A stretch of 64,000 nucleotides of DNA from Flavobacterium piscis (GTDB lineage: Bacteria; Bacteroidota; Bacteroidia; Flavobacteriales; Flavobacteriaceae): the NCBI RefSeq assembly GCF_001686925.1, contig NZ_LVEN01000038.1, positions 62,001 through 126,000 of the forward strand, read 5' to 3'. Numbering within the stretch: position 1 is the first letter of the stretch; each line of letters opens with the position of its first letter. Shown in pieces: positions 62,201 to 64,000 of the stretch. The notes beneath the pieces are model-generated. The model did not search any database. It saw only the letters and a program-made list of their open reading frames with translations, and was not told the origin of the DNA. The translations under genes were made by a program, and so were the position numbers.

Positions 62201-62998
62201 ATGAACGAGAAAAATTTTGAATACTTACGCGACCAGTTAAAGTATACTGGTTTTGGAGATGCATTAGAGTCTGAATTAAAAGAAAAAATGCAAAAAGAAG
62301 AACCTAATTTCACTTTGACGCATAATGCGCAATATGGTAATGATACTGCTGCTGCTACATTAAATTTCAATAAGTCAAAAGAAAGTGATATGTATTTCTT
62401 TAATTCTTATAAAGTGGAATTGCAAAAAGAGAATTCCAAAGAAAATTTGGAGCAAACCTTTTATATCAATAAAGGCAGCAACATAACCATGAAAGAGGCT
62501 TACAATCTTATGGAAGGCAGATCAGTAAATAAAGATCTTACCAATAAAGAGGGAGAAATTTACAATTCTTGGGTTCAAATCGATTTTAAGCAATCCGAAT
62601 CTAATGGAAACTTTAAACTAAACCATTACCATCAGAATTACGGCTATGATTTAGAAGCAGCACTGTCCAAGCATCCAATTAAAGAGCTGGAAATCCCAAA
62701 ATACAAAGAAGACTTAATAAATTCTTTGAAAAAGGGAAATCTGCAATCCGCTACTTTCCAAAAAGAAGGAAATGAGATTAAGCAGTATATTGAAGCCAGC
62801 CCACAATTCAAGACAATTAATGTATATGACAGCAATTTGCAGCGCATTGATAATCGTAAGTCTAAAGAAGAAAAGCAATCCGAAACCCAGCAAGCTTCTG
62901 AAAAACAAGGCAGTAAAAAGCAAAATCAAACTGCCGATGATGATGGACCAGAAGTGCCAAAGGAAGCTAAGAAGAAAAAGAAAAGTCAATCCATGTAA
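62201..62998 (+). CDS. Element-encoded hypothetical protein (DUF3945-like), copy 1
   Basis: The 265-residue protein is soluble with a basic, low-complexity tail (about 220-265, rich in K, E, Q and S). Its middle (AYNLMEGRSVNKDLTNKEG, YHQNYGYDLEAALSKHPIKE, YIEASPQFKTINVYDSN) is clearly related to the last gene of the window. The final DUF3945-type motif (IEANPQFKTINVYD) is a common ending of Bacteroidota plasmid and ICE proteins, whose role is unknown. It follows traN by 28 bp. Confidence 0.7.
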   Translation: MNEKNFEYLRDQLKYTGFGDALESELKEKMQKEEPNFTLTHNAQYGNDTAAATLNFNKSKESDMYFFNSYKVELQKENSKENLEQTFYINKGSNITMKEAYNLMEGRSVNKDLTNKEGEIYNSWVQIDFKQSESNGNFKLNHYHQNYGYDLEAALSKHPIKELEIPKYKEDLINSLKKGNLQSATFQKEGNEIKQYIEASPQFKTINVYDSNLQRIDNRKSKEEKQSETQQASEKQGSKKQNQTADDDGPEVPKEAKKKKKSQSM

Positions 62999-63007
62999 TT
63001 AGTAATC

Positions 63008-64000
63008 ATGAACCAACAACTTCCCATAAACAGAGTAGAGATGGAATTGAACCAGTGGCGCTCCAGGGAAGAGCGTTTTAGTAAACTGTTTAATTTTAGT
63101 CTTTCCAATAATAGGTCACTTATCAAAGAAAAGCTGCATCATTACGAGCGAATTGGAACAAAGTATAAGGGCAGCAAAAATATTGATGAACGTTTTGCTT
63201 TGCAGATGCTCAAGCAGGAAAAGGACAAGATTCTAAAACAGCTTTATCCTAATTTATTGGTAAGACTCATTCGTAAACTAGTTGTCGCACCGCTTATAGA
63301 TCAAATTGCAGTGCGTAAGGATGTAAAAGAAGAGCAGAAGAATAACCAAGCGCTGTACGATCAAGTGCAGCGTATTGGTTTTATAGATTTATCAAATCAA
63401 ATTGATCAGCAAATCAAACATGGTCACCAGCAATTTACTATTCCGGTTTCCTATTACGTCAACGAAAAAGAACGACTGGATCATGAGTTGTCCTTTGTTA
63501 AAGACCAAAGCGGACAGTATCAATTTGAGGGTTATAAAGCTAGTCTGCATAATGAGTTAAAACCTGAAGAAAACAGGAATCAGTACTTCAAAGTTGAGCA
63601 AGAAAATTCTGTTGACACAACACAGGCTTATAATTTGTTGGCAGGGCGAGCGGTTCAAAAGGAAAAAACTTGGATACAACTAGATCTTAACGACAAAGAT
63701 GCTAGTGGCAATCATAAAATCAAAGAATTTCATTCCGGGTATGGTTACGATCTTGAAAAAGCCGTACACCAACTTCCTTTAAAGGAATTATCAAAAAAAA
63801 CTCAAGCCGATAAATTAAAGGATGATTTAAAACAAGGAAATCGGCTGCCTGTAACCTTGATTAAAAATGGAAATGAACATCGGTTTTACATTGAAGCAAA
63901 TCCTCAGTTTAAATCGGTAAATATTTATGACGAACATTCGAGAAAAATAACGCTCTCAACGGCATTGGGTAATAAAACAATGGAAACTGTAAAACAAATT
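63008..64000 (+). CDS. Element-encoded hypothetical protein (DUF3945-like), copy 2, cut by window edge
   Basis: The frame starts at ATG 63008 and is still open at the window end (331 codons). After a 110-residue helical N-terminal part that copy 1 lacks, it shows the same order of motifs: FTIPVSYYVNEKERLDHELS, AYNLLAGRAVQKE, FHSGYGYDLEKAVHQLPLKE and IEANPQFKSVNIYDEH. It is 9 bp after the previous stop. The product appears to be a longer paralogue, possibly DNA-associated; function is unknown. Confidence 0.7.
   Translation, partial: MNQQLPINRVEMELNQWRSREERFSKLFNFSLSNNRSLIKEKLHHYERIGTKYKGSKNIDERFALQMLKQEKDKILKQLYPNLLVRLIRKLVVAPLIDQIAVRKDVKEEQKNNQALYDQVQRIGFIDLSNQIDQQIKHGHQQFTIPVSYYVNEKERLDHELSFVKDQSGQYQFEGYKASLHNELKPEENRNQYFKVEQENSVDTTQAYNLLAGRAVQKEKTWIQLDLNDKDASGNHKIKEFHSGYGYDLEKAVHQLPLKELSKKTQADKLKDDLKQGNRLPVTLIKNGNEHRFYIEANPQFKSVNIYDEHSRKITLSTALGNKTMETVKQI

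Larger units (their letters stand above)
807..64000. mobile_element. Integrative conjugative element, ends not seen
   Basis: The mob genes, oriT-like site, SSB, DUF932, large methylase/helicase and a complete run of tra genes form the core of a Bacteroidota conjugative element. The coordinates given are only the span of recognisable backbone inside the window. No integrase, excisionase, flanking direct repeats or tRNA target is visible, so a conjugative plasmid cannot be excluded. Confidence 0.7.

Overview
The window looks like a low-GC Flavobacterium-like genome (Bacteroidota). This rests on gene families largely confined to that phylum: a SusC/SusD pair, Bacteroidota-type mob and tra genes (YWFCY-type MobC, DUF4134, DUF4133, TraG/I/J/K/M/N), a DUF6520 protein, a 58-residue histone H1-like (Hc1) protein and AraC regulators fused to TPR/membrane sensors. 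TAnnTTTG-type promoter motifs are also present. Most of the window reads as an integrative conjugative element (ICE) with a lot of cargo. No integrase gene and no element ends are visible.

Layout. 1-483 is the start of an outer-membrane barrel gene cut by the window edge. 807-2285 (minus) carries DUF932 and SSB genes typical of such elements. 2.4-2.5 kb holds a long imperfect hairpin. 2.7-11.6 kb is a defence-like island: two DUF262 (GmrSD-like) proteins, a divergent uracil-DNA-glycosylase-fold protein, a nuclease-fold protein, a nucleotide-cyclase-like protein, a gene remnant and a YhcG/DUF1016 nuclease. 11.65-15.3 kb (minus) is the mobilization module mobC-mobB-mobA, with a hairpin-rich candidate oriT upstream. 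16.6-25.6 kb is a nutrient-uptake or signalling cluster: a MauE/DoxX-type membrane protein and DUF6520 protein face a susC-susD-S9 peptidase operon whose upstream region has two copies of a 13-bp palindrome, a five-helix hairpin and an XRE regulator.

26.6-31.6 kb is the most unusual part. Single plus-strand genes are separated by related elements of about 130-140 bp that have the architecture of integron attC sites. For each cassette, the bases just after the upstream GTT are complementary to the bases at the start of its own downstream element (exactly over 10 bp in four of five cases). No integron integrase is seen, so this would be an attC cluster lacking an integrase. Several cassette genes look like defence genes: an Mrr-like nuclease, a caspase/CHAT-like protease and a DUF3883 protein, followed by a NERD-helicase/TPR gene pair behind the last site. 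A second, decayed stretch of the same type is at 42.45-44.9 kb, and both stretches start with a related head element.

35.9-42.2 kb holds a repeat-containing membrane protein, the histone-like gene, a TPR-AraC regulator and a set of lipoprotein, membrane and AraC genes of unknown role. 45.4-64 kb (plus) is the transfer operon. It opens with tandem GGGGTACAA-type repeats and a structured leader. It then runs through a VirB2-like pilin (TraE), DUF1896, a 1856-residue methylase/helicase, TraF, the TraG ATPase, three related TraI-like proteins, TraJ, TraK, a small membrane protein, TraM and TraN. It ends in two related hypothetical proteins, the last cut by the window edge. Mob proteins would process DNA at oriT, MobC would couple it to the channel, and the Tra proteins would build the channel. 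The roughly 30 kb between mob and tra is cargo.
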